From an uncultured Desulfovibrio sp. (GTDB lineage: Bacteria > Desulfobacterota > Desulfovibrionia > Desulfovibrionales > Desulfovibrionaceae): a stretch of 64,000 nt of DNA. Both the position numbers and the translations under genes were made by a program. Location: contig NZ_CABSIF010000014.1 in NCBI RefSeq assembly GCF_902477725.1, positions 1 to 64,000 on the forward strand, in the 5' to 3' direction. Of this stretch, positions 8,289-17,058 are shown in pieces; positions within the stretch are counted from its first letter, which is position 1; every line of letters begins with the position of its first letter. The notes under the pieces were generated by a model. That model ran no database searches. It worked only from the letters and a program-made list of their open reading frames with translations, and was not told where the DNA came from.

Positions 8289-9256
8289 CAGCGTGTTCCT
8301 TGCTTGCCCCGCAGCAGAGCTTCGGGATTACGTTCAAGCATTTCGGCCAGGGCGCGCATAGAGCGCATGGTATCGGTGCTCTCTTTGAGAAGGCGGCGCA
8401 GGTCGTTCATGGTGGGCGAATCGCGCCCCAGAATACCCTGGGCCGATGCTGTGACCACGCGCAACTGATCTGCCGCAACTGCCATGCTCTGCATGGCTTC
8501 GCGGAAGGAAACCAGCGTGGCGGGCAGCTCTTTTTCAACAGAGGCGCTGGCCGTGCTCAGGCTTTTGAGAACCTGTTCCGTATTGGTGCGCATGGAGCCT
8601 TCGTGCAGAATGCCGTGGGCTTCCTGAAAGGTGTTGGTGAATGCCGTAAGCGCCTTGCCCAGCTTGTCGTCACTGAGGCCGAGCGCAAGGTTTTGCAGCA
8701 CGGCGCTGAAAGAATTTACCATCTGCTCCAGCGGCATCTGCGAGAGCGTGCTTTGCAGCGTATCAATGGGCGAAGGAATGGTGGGGATTTCCATATCCGG
8801 CGTAGCGGAGCGGAAGTTGGCCGCCGTGGAAGGATAAAAATCAAGCTCCACGCGGTATTGGCCGGTGATGAGGCTTTGTAGTTGCAGCCGTCCACGCAGG
8901 CCGCGCTGCACCATGCGGCGTATGATTTCCTGCTGAAACGACTCTGAGGGCGCGGCATTGCCGCTGGCGCGTACAAAGCTGCGTTCGTCAATGCGGATAT
9001 AGACGGGGATGGTCACGTTTGAATCCCGCGCGTTGGCAACCAGATTGATGCGCGTGACGCTGCCCATGGGCACGCCCCTGAACACAACCGGCGCGCCCGT
9101 GGAAAGTCCGCTGACCGAGCCATCAAAGTACATCACATATTCAAGGTCATTGCTGAAAAGGCGGCCACCGCCGAGCAGCATGATGCCCAGCACCAGCAGG
9201 GCCAGGCCCCCCAGCACAAAAGCGCCGACAGTTGTTTTGTATGACTGCGAGTTCAT
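8288..9256 (-). CDS. mlaD: MCE-domain protein, MlaD-like
   Basis: A 322-aa periplasmic lipid-binding subunit anchored by one N-terminal membrane helix (VGAFVLGGLALLVLGIMLL). The MCE domain follows at about residues 38-120 (VSGLSTGAPVVFRGVPMGSV). The C-terminal 150 residues are helical and could form the hydrophobic channel of a multimer. It is longer than E. coli MlaD (about 183 aa) and closer to PqiB/MlaD relatives with an extended tail. It overlaps mlaF and the pqiC-like gene by one base each. Confidence 0.9.
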   Translation of the reverse strand: MNSQSYKTTVGAFVLGGLALLVLGIMLLGGGRLFSNDLEYVMYFDGSVSGLSTGAPVVFRGVPMGSVTRINLVANARDSNVTIPVYIRIDERSFVRASGNAAPSESFQQEIIRRMVQRGLRGRLQLQSLITGQYRVELDFYPSTAANFRSATPDMEIPTIPSPIDTLQSTLSQMPLEQMVNSFSAVLQNLALGLSDDKLGKALTAFTNTFQEAHGILHEGSMRTNTEQVLKSLSTASASVEKELPATLVSFREAMQSMAVAADQLRVVTASAQGILGRDSPTMNDLRRLLKESTDTMRSMRALAEMLERNPEALLRGKQGTR

Positions 9257-10173
9257 CAGGATTGTTCCTTGTGCGAAGTTGCAGCGTGCGAAGTTGCCGC
9301 CGGGGCGTTTTCGCCTGCGTCTTCATTCCGGTCGCGCATGCCGCCTCTGGTCAGAAAGAGCTTTGCGCTTTGTTCTGTATTGGGATCTTTCACCAACTCG
9401 CTGGGATTACCGCTGGCAGTGACCGTTCTGCTCTGCGCATCCAGAAAGATGCTGTTTCTGGCTATGGTAAAAATGCTCGGCAATTCGTGAGAAACAATAA
9501 CAAACGTGGTGCCCAGACTGTCGCGGAGTTCCAGTATCAGGTCGTCAAGCAGCCGGGAGCTGACAGGGTCAAGCCCTGCAGAAGGCTCGTCCAGAAAGAG
9601 AATCTGCGGATCAAGCGCCAGCGCCCGGGCAAGCCCCGCGCGTTTGCGCATGCCGCCGCTGATCTCCGAGGGATAATAATCTTCAAATCCGGCCAGACCC
9701 GCAAGAGCCAGTTTGAGCGAGGCCTGCTCCCGGATTTCATCATCGGTAAGATCAGTGTACTGCTGCAGGGGCAGACCTACATTTTCCGCCAGCGTCATGG
9801 AGCTCCACAACGCACCGCCCTGAAAGAGCACGCCCGTGCTGCGCATGATGCGGCTGCGGCTTTCTTCCGTGCCAGCCCAGAAATCCTCGCCATTATAGCA
9901 AATCTGCCCTTCCTGCGGCTCCTTGAGGCCCATGAGCACACGCAACAGGGTGCTTTTGCCGCAACCGGAGCCGCCCATGACCATGAAAATGTCACCCACG
10001 CGCACGTCAAACGACACGTTGCGCATGAGCACAAAGGAGCCGAAGGCCACCGTAAGGTCGCGTACCCTGATGCGCACGTCTTCATCCGATACGGTTGGGG
10101 CCGGGCTGGACGGGACAGAGCCGGGTGCGTCCGTATTGGGCAGGATAATGGAGGGCTGGGCGGCGTCAGGCAT
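9256..10173 (-). CDS. mlaF: ABC transporter ATP-binding protein, MlaF-like
   Basis: The 305-aa ATPase powers the lipid transporter. About 35 flexible residues precede a standard nucleotide-binding domain: Walker A GGSGCGKST, Q-loop VLFQGGALW, signature ISGGMRKRAGLARA, Walker B ILFLDEPSAGLDP and the switch His in VIVSHE. The FQGGALWSS Q-loop context is typical of MlaF. I placed the start at ATG 10173, one base after the mlaE stop; a longer open frame upstream only shadows mlaE. The Ala/Thr/His-rich C-terminal tail (AATSHAATSH) is a small internal duplication. Confidence 0.92.
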   Translation of the reverse strand: MPDAAQPSIILPNTDAPGSVPSSPAPTVSDEDVRIRVRDLTVAFGSFVLMRNVSFDVRVGDIFMVMGGSGCGKSTLLRVLMGLKEPQEGQICYNGEDFWAGTEESRSRIMRSTGVLFQGGALWSSMTLAENVGLPLQQYTDLTDDEIREQASLKLALAGLAGFEDYYPSEISGGMRKRAGLARALALDPQILFLDEPSAGLDPVSSRLLDDLILELRDSLGTTFVIVSHELPSIFTIARNSIFLDAQSRTVTASGNPSELVKDPNTEQSAKLFLTRGGMRDRNEDAGENAPAATSHAATSHKEQS

Positions 10174-10174
10174 G

Positions 10175-11302
10175 TTACACATCCAGCACGTTGCAGATAA
10201 CGGTGATGATGGCGGTAGCCACAATAATGCCCACAATGGCCTGCACCACCGCCGTGGTGGTGGCCTGGCCCACAGCCTGTGCGCTGCGCCCGCAGCGTAT
10301 GCCCTGATAGCAACCGGCCACGGCCACAATGGCTCCGAAAACCGTGCCGTACACAAGGCCGATAATCATATGCTTGAAGGGCACCATCTGGATGGTGGCG
10401 TTAATGTATTCCATGGGGTTCAGTCGCAACATGGTGGTGCCCACAAGAAAACCGCCGATAATGCCCATGAGGTCGGCATACAGGGTCAGCAGGGGTATCA
10501 TGGCCATGAGAGCCAGCACACGCGGCAGCACAAGAAAGTCGTGGGGAGAAATGCCGAGTGTGGAGAGGGCGTCCACCTCTTCGTTGACCTGCATGGTGCC
10601 GATAAGGGCGGCGTAGGCCGCGCCCACCCGGCCCGCCATGACCACGCCCACCATGATGGCCCCCATGACACGCAGCATGCCGATGCCCACAAGGCCCGCA
10701 ACGTAAATCTGCGCGCCAAACTGGGTGAGCTGCACCGCGCCCACAAAGGCCAGAATCAGGCCAAACAGCAGGCTGGTGAGCGAAATGATGGGCAGGGCGG
10801 CCACGCCGCATTCGTGCATGGCTGCAAACAGATCCATGGGGCGCATCTTGGCCTTGCCAAGAAACAGCCGCCAGATGGAAAGCACAATCTCGCCAAGAAA
10901 ATTAAGAAAGTCCTCGATCTTGGGCCGCAGAGCCAGCACGCTTTCGCCCACGCGGGTCACAAAGCCCACATCGGTTTTGCTGCGTTCAGAGCCTGCCTTG
11001 GCAGGAACCGCAAAGGCCAGTTTGATAAGGCGCTCGAGGCCTTCGGGCAGTTCCGTGTGCACCGGCAGATCACGGGCGCGCGCCGCCTTGACCATCTGCA
11101 CCAGAAAAACCAGCAGGGTGCTGTCCCACTGTCCAAGGGCGGCGCTTTCAAGACGCACTTCGCGGATGCGCTGGTCGGCTGTCTGGCTCAGGGCGGCCAT
11201 GGCCTCCTGTGGCCAGGGCTCGTCCAGATTCCAGCGCCCGCCAACGCTTACGCGCAGCAGCGGCCCTTGAACAGATACGGTCACTTGCGGACTTGTTTCC
11301 AT
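10175..11302 (-). CDS. mlaE: MlaE-type lipid transport permease with N-terminal STAS-like domain
   Basis: A 375-aa permease. The first 110 residues look like a STAS domain (RVSVGGRWNLDEPW... WDSTLLVFLVQM), the role played by separate MlaB in E. coli. The DUF140/MlaE membrane domain follows with about five helices and the family motif around EEVDALSTLGISPHDFLVLPR. It is the first gene of the operon. No Shine-Dalgarno site is visible before ATG 11302, and a promoter-like pair sits so close that transcription would begin at the ATG itself, so a leaderless message is possible. An alternative upstream ATG would add ten residues. Confidence 0.88.
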   Translation of the reverse strand: METSPQVTVSVQGPLLRVSVGGRWNLDEPWPQEAMAALSQTADQRIREVRLESAALGQWDSTLLVFLVQMVKAARARDLPVHTELPEGLERLIKLAFAVPAKAGSERSKTDVGFVTRVGESVLALRPKIEDFLNFLGEIVLSIWRLFLGKAKMRPMDLFAAMHECGVAALPIISLTSLLFGLILAFVGAVQLTQFGAQIYVAGLVGIGMLRVMGAIMVGVVMAGRVGAAYAALIGTMQVNEEVDALSTLGISPHDFLVLPRVLALMAMIPLLTLYADLMGIIGGFLVGTTMLRLNPMEYINATIQMVPFKHMIIGLVYGTVFGAIVAVAGCYQGIRCGRSAQAVGQATTTAVVQAIVGIIVATAIITVICNVLDV

Positions 11303-11308
11303 CACTAT

Positions 11309-11337
11309 ACTATACGCGTAGCATAACATCTTCGCAA
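11309..11337 (-). promoter_or_regulatory. Promoter of the mla operon, possibly leaderless
   Basis: On the minus strand TTGCGA (11332-11337), a 17-base spacer and TATAGT (11309-11314). Counting about 7 bases past the -10 puts the start at about 11302, the A of the mlaE ATG. A second TATAGT overlaps at 11304-11309. Confidence 0.5.
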
Positions 11338-11396
11338 GCATCCTTGCCTGCGAACCATTTTGAAACCTTTTTGAAACTCCAAACCACCGGGCTGTC

Positions 11397-14186
11397 ATGT
11401 CGCTGAAACAACGCCTCAATCTTTCTGCCGAGCCTGTCTTTCTTATGGACGGCTCTGCCTTTATATATCGCGGTTTTTTTGCCAACAAGAACATGCAGCG
11501 TTCCGACGGCTTTCCCACCAATGCGCTGGTGGTGGTAACGCGTGTGCTGCTGCGCATTCTGCGCGATGAGCGGCCCTCCCATTTTCTCTTCGTCAAGGAC
11601 GGCAAGGGCAAGAACTTTCGTCATGATCTGTACCCGCTGTACAAGGCCAACCGTGATGCCACACCTGAAGATCTGGTGCGGCAGATGGATCCCATTGTGC
11701 GCATGGTCAAGGCTCTTGGCATTCCGGTTGAAATTTCCGACGGCTGCGAGGCTGACGACTGCATAGCCTCGCTGGCAGCGCGTTTTTCCGCCCAGCGGCC
11801 CGTGGTTATTGTGAGCGGAGATAAAGACCTCAAGCAGTGCCTCGGCCCCAACGTGTACATGTGGGACCCTGCATCCAAGGAAGAAAAACTGCTCTCGGCC
11901 GCGGATTTTACGGCGGAAAGCGGCCTCAGGCCAGACCAGTGGGCCGATGTGCAGGCTCTTGTGGGCGACACGAGCGATAATATCCCCGGCGTACCGGGCA
12001 TCGGCCCCAAGACGGCGCAGAAAATTTTTGAAATATGCCCCACGCTTGAAGACATACGCGACCATTTTGCCCTGCTTGGGCCCAAGATTCAGGACAAACT
12101 GCGCGACCACCTTGAAAACATGTTTTTGTGGCGGCAGCTCACGGCCCTTTCGCTGGATGTGTGCACCGGGCTGACCCTTGACGATATGGCCGTCAATCCG
12201 CTGGATGAAGCCCTGTGCGCCAGCATGGCGGAAGAATTTGAACTGCATGCCCTGCGCCGCGACATGGCAACGCTCGCCCGTTTGCAGCGCAGCGCCCCCG
12301 CCGGTTCGGCAACGGCCCAGACGGGCCTTGCAGCTGAGGGGTCTGCACCGAATGCTGGCTCAAATACTGGTGCGGATGCTGGCGCGTCTCGCCCGTCTGC
12401 TCAGGGTTCTCTTGCCCAGAGTTCGCTGATGGCTGTCGCCGAAAAATCTCCTTCAAGGACGCGCCCCGCAGCTGGGGCAGGCCCACAGATGAGCCTGCTG
12501 GATGTGGCCGACGAGCCCGAGGCTCCGCTGCTGAGCGAAGCAGGGCAGTTGCCTCCCTGCGCAGGGCTGGAGGCCGCAATCATCTGGCCCGGCGGGCCGG
12601 GCAAACCGCCCCACGTGGCGGTGGCTGGCGGCGATGATTTTCGTTGGGGCGGCAGTGTGGAAGACCTCTGCACGTGGCTTGCCGGGGCGCAAAGGCTTGT
12701 GACGTCTGACCTCAAGGCCCAGTTGATTGCCGCCGCCTGCTGGCGCCAGCTGCCTTCCGAGGCCAATCCTCCGTTTTTCTTTGATCTTGGCCTTGCCGCC
12801 TACCTCATTAACCCCGAGGAAAGCGACTACGGCTGGCCCCGTCTGGCTGTGCGCTGGGGCATACCCCTGCGCGAAGGACAGGGCGGCAACGGCCCGGCCA
12901 GCATGGCCCTGCGCATGGCCGCTTCCATGGAGCAGCGGCTTGAGGCTGACGGCCTGCTCGAGCTGTACCGCACACTTGAACTGCCGCTCACGCCTGTGCT
13001 GGCCCAGATGGAGGCGCGCGGTGTCGCCATTGACGCAGCGGCCTTTCAGTCCTTTCTTTCAGACGTGCAGGGCGAGATCGACAGGCTCACGCAGGAGGTT
13101 TTTGCCGCAGCGGGAACCACGTTCAACATCCGCTCGGCCCAGCAGCTCGGCGAGGTGCTGTTCAACACGCTCAAGCTGCCCTCGCCGCGCAAAACTCGTG
13201 GCGGACAGGCATCCACCAATCAGGAAACACTGGAAAAACTGGCCGGGCAGCATCCCGTGGTAGAGAGCATCCTTCAGTTCCGCAAACTGGAAAAAATGCG
13301 CTCCACCTATCTGGATCCCCTGCCGCGTCTTGTGGATCCGCGCGGGCGCATCCATACGACCTTTAACCAGAAGGCCACGGCCACGGGGCGGCTTTCGTCC
13401 AGCAATCCCAATCTTCAGAACATCCCCGTTCGCGGGCCGCTAGGCAAGCGCATGCGCTCGTGCTTTATCGCCGGGCCGGATCACGCCCTTGTTTCCGCCG
13501 ACTATTCGCAGGTTGAACTGCGCGTGCTGGCCCACATGTCGCAGGATACGGCCCTGCTTGAAGCCTTCCGCAACGGCGAGGACATTCACGCCCGCACGGC
13601 GGCTCTGGTGTACGACCTGCCGTCCAACGAGGTCAGCCCCGACCAGCGGCGCAATGCCAAGACCATCAATTTTGGTCTTATCTACGGCATGGGCGCGCAA
13701 AAACTGGCTCAGGAACTGAAAATTACGACCAATGAGGCCAAGGAATTCATTGCGCGCTATTTTGAGCGGCTCACAGGCCTTAAGCAATTCTATGAAGAGG
13801 TGGAGGCCGCTGCCAAGCGGCAGGGCTATGTGACCACCCTTGGGGGGCGGCGGCGCTTGCTGCCCGATATTCATTCCGCCAACGGGCAGAACTACGCGCT
13901 GGCGCGGCGGCAGGCTATCAATACCGTGATCCAGGGGTCAGCGGCGGATATCATCAAGCTCGCCATGCTGGGTGTGGCCCATGATGCGGAGTTGAAGCGG
14001 CTGGATGCCCGGTTGCTCTTGCAGGTGCATGACGAACTTTTGCTGGAAGTGCCCACGGAGGCTGCGGCTGCCGCGGGTGAGCGGGTGGCGGCGCTTATGG
14101 GCGGGGTCATGCCGGGCGGCGTGGCTTTGTCTGTGCCTCTTGTCGTTGATTGGGGGCTGGGGCGTGATTGGGGCTCCGCCCACTAG
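11397..14186 (+). CDS. polA: DNA polymerase I (proofreading domain degenerate)
   Basis: A 929-aa repair and Okazaki-processing polymerase. Residues 1-290 form the 5'-3' nuclease (VFLMDGSAFIYRGFF, ISDGCEADDCIASL, GVPGIGPKTA). An Ala/Ser-rich linker of about 90 residues follows, then a domain at about 390-540 where the 3'-5' exonuclease should be, then the polymerase at 550-929. Polymerase motif A is SADYSQVELRVLAH (D702), motif B RRNAKTINFGLIYGM and motif C LLQVHDELLLEVP (D879). The exonuclease remnant lacks the DTE motif and the later acidic residues, as in Taq polymerase, so proofreading is probably absent. It is transcribed divergently from mlaE. The ribosome site is weak. Confidence 0.95.
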   Translation: MSLKQRLNLSAEPVFLMDGSAFIYRGFFANKNMQRSDGFPTNALVVVTRVLLRILRDERPSHFLFVKDGKGKNFRHDLYPLYKANRDATPEDLVRQMDPIVRMVKALGIPVEISDGCEADDCIASLAARFSAQRPVVIVSGDKDLKQCLGPNVYMWDPASKEEKLLSAADFTAESGLRPDQWADVQALVGDTSDNIPGVPGIGPKTAQKIFEICPTLEDIRDHFALLGPKIQDKLRDHLENMFLWRQLTALSLDVCTGLTLDDMAVNPLDEALCASMAEEFELHALRRDMATLARLQRSAPAGSATAQTGLAAEGSAPNAGSNTGADAGASRPSAQGSLAQSSLMAVAEKSPSRTRPAAGAGPQMSLLDVADEPEAPLLSEAGQLPPCAGLEAAIIWPGGPGKPPHVAVAGGDDFRWGGSVEDLCTWLAGAQRLVTSDLKAQLIAAACWRQLPSEANPPFFFDLGLAAYLINPEESDYGWPRLAVRWGIPLREGQGGNGPASMALRMAASMEQRLEADGLLELYRTLELPLTPVLAQMEARGVAIDAAAFQSFLSDVQGEIDRLTQEVFAAAGTTFNIRSAQQLGEVLFNTLKLPSPRKTRGGQASTNQETLEKLAGQHPVVESILQFRKLEKMRSTYLDPLPRLVDPRGRIHTTFNQKATATGRLSSSNPNLQNIPVRGPLGKRMRSCFIAGPDHALVSADYSQVELRVLAHMSQDTALLEAFRNGEDIHARTAALVYDLPSNEVSPDQRRNAKTINFGLIYGMGAQKLAQELKITTNEAKEFIARYFERLTGLKQFYEEVEAAAKRQGYVTTLGGRRRLLPDIHSANGQNYALARRQAINTVIQGSAADIIKLAMLGVAHDAELKRLDARLLLQVHDELLLEVPTEAAAAAGERVAALMGGVMPGGVALSVPLVVDWGLGRDWGSAH

Positions 14187-14204
14187 CACTAGGGGGCAAG
14201 CGTC

Positions 14205-14305
14205 TTTTGTTCTCAGGCTGCGTCAGACTGCGGCGGCTTTTTCGGTCGAGTGCCAAAGAGCACACTCCCTCAAAGCCGCCTTGTCTTCCTTGCCTGAGAA
14301 CAAAA
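14205..14305. repeat. Long hairpin repeat, family 1, unit 1
   Basis: Outer arms TTTTGTTCTCAGGC and GCCTGAGAACAAAA and inner arms GGCGGCTTT and AAAGCCGCC fold into one long stem. It shares GGCTGCGTCA, CGGTCGAGT and CACTCCCT with unit 2. Being just past polA, it may also act as its terminator. Confidence 0.8.
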
Positions 14306-14341
14306 TCCATCTTGCGCCGGGAAAGCGCGGCATGGAGGGGC

Positions 14342-14445
14342 TTTTTGTTTCTGGCTGCGTCAAAACGGTTTTTTATTCCGGTCGAGTACCATAAGTGTAC
14401 ACTCCCTGCATAAAAAAATCGTTTTTCCTTGCCAGAAAGCAAAAA
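14342..14445. repeat. Long hairpin repeat, family 1, unit 2
   Basis: Tandem relative of unit 1 with a different stem: TTTTTGTTTCTGGC pairs with GCCAGAAAGCAAAAA and TTTTTTA with TAAAAAA. Only the loop-side motifs are conserved between units; the stems have changed but keep pairing. Confidence 0.8.
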
Positions 14446-14475
14446 TCCCCGCCATGCTGGGTTGCTTTGCAGTTT

Positions 14476-15260
14476 GGGGAGAGCCTGTCAGGCTGATTTA
14501 CGCAAACCCGACTTTTGCGGCCTGAATGCGTCAGCGCCGGGATTTTGATGCTCACGTACTTGAGTACGCTGCGCTCAAAATCCCGGCGCTTCCTTTTCAG
14601 GCCGCAAAACGCGTATTTTGCAAATTCGCCCAACACCAACCATCGCCTTCGCATTCGCTCCGGCGAGTTTAAGGAAGGCGACTCCACGACCAGCTCCTGA
14701 TGGCGAGTTGGGTGAAAGGCAGTGAAGGCAAGAAGTGCAGAAAGGCAATGGGAAGGAGAGCAGCGGATAGGTTGTAACGCGGGCTGAGGCTGTGAGGCCG
14801 ATATGCGAAGTTTCAGTTTCCGATTTGGTGGTAGCTTGATGAGGCAGGGTCGGCACGAATTTTGTTTTTTTACTGCTTCTGAAAGAGTGCAAGTATACGT
14901 TTCACGGCAGAAATCAGTCCAGAGCCTCTCTTGCAACTATTTAATTTATCAGTGGTATTTGGCTGTAACGGAAATTATCCAAAGCGGAAGCGCACTCTGG
15001 CATTTACGCGGCGCGGAGGGAGATCGCCTGAGCGAGCAAAGCGAGGGAAGGAAGCTCCCGCAGCGATAGCCGCGTTGCCCTCGTTGCCTGATGGGAATTG
15101 AAAACGCCTCTTAGGGGGTGTTCCGGGGGGAGTGCAGAGGGGGCCAAGGAGGGGCGCAGCCCCTAACAGGCCCCCTCTGCCCCGCGCCGGGGAGGCGCAT
15201 AACCTTCGCCGAAAGGCGAAACCAAGTGCCCGCAGGGCAGCAAACCAAATCATTGTGGCC
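14476..15260 (+). repeat. Composite intergenic repeat, copy 1
   Basis: Two blocks recur in inverted orientation at 31900-32476. Block A (14476-14675) has AGCCTGTCAGGCTGATTTACG, CCGACTTTT, GTATTTTGCAAATTCGCC and CGCTCCGGCGAGT. Block B (14961-15260) has ACTCTGGCATTTACGCGGC, GATCGCCTGAGCGAGCAAAG and AGGGGCGCAGCCCCTAACAG. The 14676-14960 link is not conserved. No coding pattern is visible. The block ends close to the tilS stop. Confidence 0.8.
14522..14595. repeat. Hairpin module, family 2, copy 1
   Basis: CGCCGGGATTTTGA and CAAAATCCCGGCG pair around a smaller CGTACTTGAGTACG stem. The module lies inside block A of the composite repeat but is missing from the inverted copy, while a second copy occurs at 33719-33784. 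It behaves like an inserted palindrome. Confidence 0.75.
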
Positions 15261-15300
15261 AGAGAGCGGAACCCCGTGCCCGAAGGGCAGCAAAAATCCG

Positions 15301-16431
15301 TTATCTGCCAGCCGCGCAGCGACGAAAAACAACACTCCCACCCTTAAGATACGCTTCCAGCCCGCCGGGCAACTGAAACCGCGTATTCCCTCGCCCCTTG
15401 GCAAGGGCATCATCCAAGGCCAGCAATGTGCGTGCCCGTGCCTGACCGTGAATCTGTCCCGTACTGTCAGAATCCTCGTCAGCATTCCCCGCCGCAGGGC
15501 GGCACAAAAACCGCACAGCCCGCACATACAGGCGCAATCGGGCAGCCGGGTGCAGCCCTGCCAGCAACTTCGCGGGCAAGGTCAGGCTGGGGCCTTCGGC
15601 GGCGTCTTCATTCTTCCGCAGCTCCGTGTCATTCTTCCCCACAATCCACGGATGCTCAGCCAGAGCCGCATCCAGCGCCGTGTTCCAGTAATCCTCATCC
15701 ATGCGGGCCATTTGCCAGAGATCGTGCAGGGTGCGATCTAAGGAGGGATTTTCTTCGCGCAGCAGGGGCAGCACATCCAGCCGCAGCCTGTTGCGCTTGT
15801 AGTGACGGCTCTGGTTGCTGGCATCCTCGCGCCAGTCAATGCCACATTCGACCAACAATGTTCTCAGCGTTTGCGTGGCCGTTGCTAGCAGCGGGCGCAG
15901 CAGATGGCGCTCGTCATCGCGGGCGGCCATGCCGCCAAGGGCAGGCCATCCTGTGCCCCTCGTGAGGCGCAGCAATACGTCCTCGCTCACATCGCCAGCG
16001 TGATGCCCCAGGGCGATAAAGTCGGCCCCCACGGCGACGCGCTCCTGCTCAAGCAGGGCATAGCGCAACCGCCGGGCGGCATCTTCAATGCCAATGCCGC
16101 TGTTTTCGGCCAGACCACGGACATCGGCTTGTCGCACGGTGCAGGGTATGTTCAGGATGTTGCATAGCTGGAGTGTGAATACGGCGTCTTGCGAAGATTC
16201 TTCCCGCAAGCCGTGGTCAACGCTCAGGGCGTGGAGGCTCAGCCCCAACCGTGGGGCCAGCAGGCGCAGCACGAGGGCCAAGGCCGTGGAATCTGCCCCG
16301 CCGGAAAGGGCCAGCAACAGCCGCGAACCCTTCGCAAGGCCAAGCTGCGTCAGGCAGAAGCGCTCCACCTCAAGGCAAAGACGGGCCGCGGCGGGCGGGA
16401 TGTTTTGCAGCATAGGTGCGGATTTGATCAT
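15301..16431 (-). CDS. tilS: tRNA(Ile)-lysidine synthase
   Basis: Attaches lysine to C34 of the CAU-anticodon isoleucine tRNA, changing both its amino-acid identity and codon reading; normally essential. The ATP-pyrophosphatase P-loop LALSGGADSTAL lies near residue 43. Other family blocks are LSVDHGLREES, the GIEDAARRLRYALL helix, ALGHHAGD and RGTGWPALGG with LLRPLL. The C-terminal third is shorter and less conserved, with an acidic insert. The start is uncertain: ATG 16431 gives 376 aa and ATG 16413 is also possible, neither with a good ribosome site. Confidence 0.92.
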   Translation of the reverse strand: MIKSAPMLQNIPPAAARLCLEVERFCLTQLGLAKGSRLLLALSGGADSTALALVLRLLAPRLGLSLHALSVDHGLREESSQDAVFTLQLCNILNIPCTVRQADVRGLAENSGIGIEDAARRLRYALLEQERVAVGADFIALGHHAGDVSEDVLLRLTRGTGWPALGGMAARDDERHLLRPLLATATQTLRTLLVECGIDWREDASNQSRHYKRNRLRLDVLPLLREENPSLDRTLHDLWQMARMDEDYWNTALDAALAEHPWIVGKNDTELRKNEDAAEGPSLTLPAKLLAGLHPAARLRLYVRAVRFLCRPAAGNADEDSDSTGQIHGQARARTLLALDDALAKGRGNTRFQLPGGLEAYLKGGSVVFRRCAAGR

Positions 16432-16581
16432 GGCATGCCTGCGGCAGCGAAAGTGGGGGGCAAAAGATCGCCCGGAGAGATTGGAATTTGTGAAACCGGG
16501 AATGACCGATGCAGGAAGGTTTTTGGGGGGCATGTGCCGCCCAAAATCCGTATCAAAAACCGAGCCTGGGGGGGCTGTCTA

Positions 16582-16709
16582 TAACTCAATGATTTTGCGC
16601 CAAGGGCAAGGAAAAAGGCTTTTTTTACAAAAGGAGTGTACTCTTACGGTACATGACTGGAGTAAAAAATACCCTTTTGACGCAGCCAGTTGGACAAAAG
16701 AATGAGTTA
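16582..16709. repeat. Long hairpin repeat, family 1, unit 3
   Basis: Inverted relative of units 1 and 2: its reverse complement has GGCTGCGTCAAAAGGG, a run of T, GTACACTCC and TTCCTTGCC in the same order. Outer arms TAACTCA...TGAGTTA extend the fold to about 128 bases. It lies just past the last gene of the hemA operon and may serve as its terminator. Confidence 0.75.
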
Positions 16710-16719
16710 GAGACTGACC

Positions 16720-17058
16720 CTAAGCTGGACTGATGCCCAGCTCGGCCAGCAGGTTCTCAAGCCATACGATCATGCGGTCGCGCAGTTCGGGCGAGGCATA
16801 GTGCACACACTCGCAGCGCATGCGGCCACGCGCGCGCACCAGCAGTTCAAGGCGCACAAAATTTTCTTCAATTTCAAGCCCCATGACGTGGGGGCCGCAG
16901 CTTTCCTCATGCTCCTGCTGCACAGGCGAGAGCATGGCGGCGGGAACGGGCAGCCAGAAGAGGCCGTCCATGCCCGAGGTAAGCTCCATCTCGGTGAGGG
17001 TGGCACTCAGTTTTGCGGTATCTTCTTCTGTAATGTCGTCAATTCCGTACCAGCGCAT
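16720..17058 (-). CDS. Conserved hypothetical protein, 112 aa, in the hemA operon
   Basis: An acidic soluble protein with no signal peptide or membrane helix. The N-terminus (RWYGIDDITEEDTAKL) suggests a helix; the middle holds a Cys (EESCGPHVMG) and the C-terminal half has CECVHY then an amphipathic helix. I recognise no family. The start codon shares its A with the hemA stop (TGATG), so translation is coupled to hemA. This points to a role in, or regulation of, the start of tetrapyrrole synthesis, but that is inference from position only. Confidence 0.7.
   Translation of the reverse strand: MRWYGIDDITEEDTAKLSATLTEMELTSGMDGLFWLPVPAAMLSPVQQEHEESCGPHVMGLEIEENFVRLELLVRARGRMRCECVHYASPELRDRMIVWLENLLAELGISPA

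Noticed and set aside
9923..11326. 467-codon plus-strand open frame opposite mlaE/mlaF
   Set aside because: A His/Gly/Ala-rich shadow of high-GC genes on the other strand; the minus-strand frames have complete family motifs.
14205..14445. Tandem repeats considered as a CRISPR array
   Set aside because: Only two units, each a long hairpin with no spacer pattern and no cas genes anywhere in the window.
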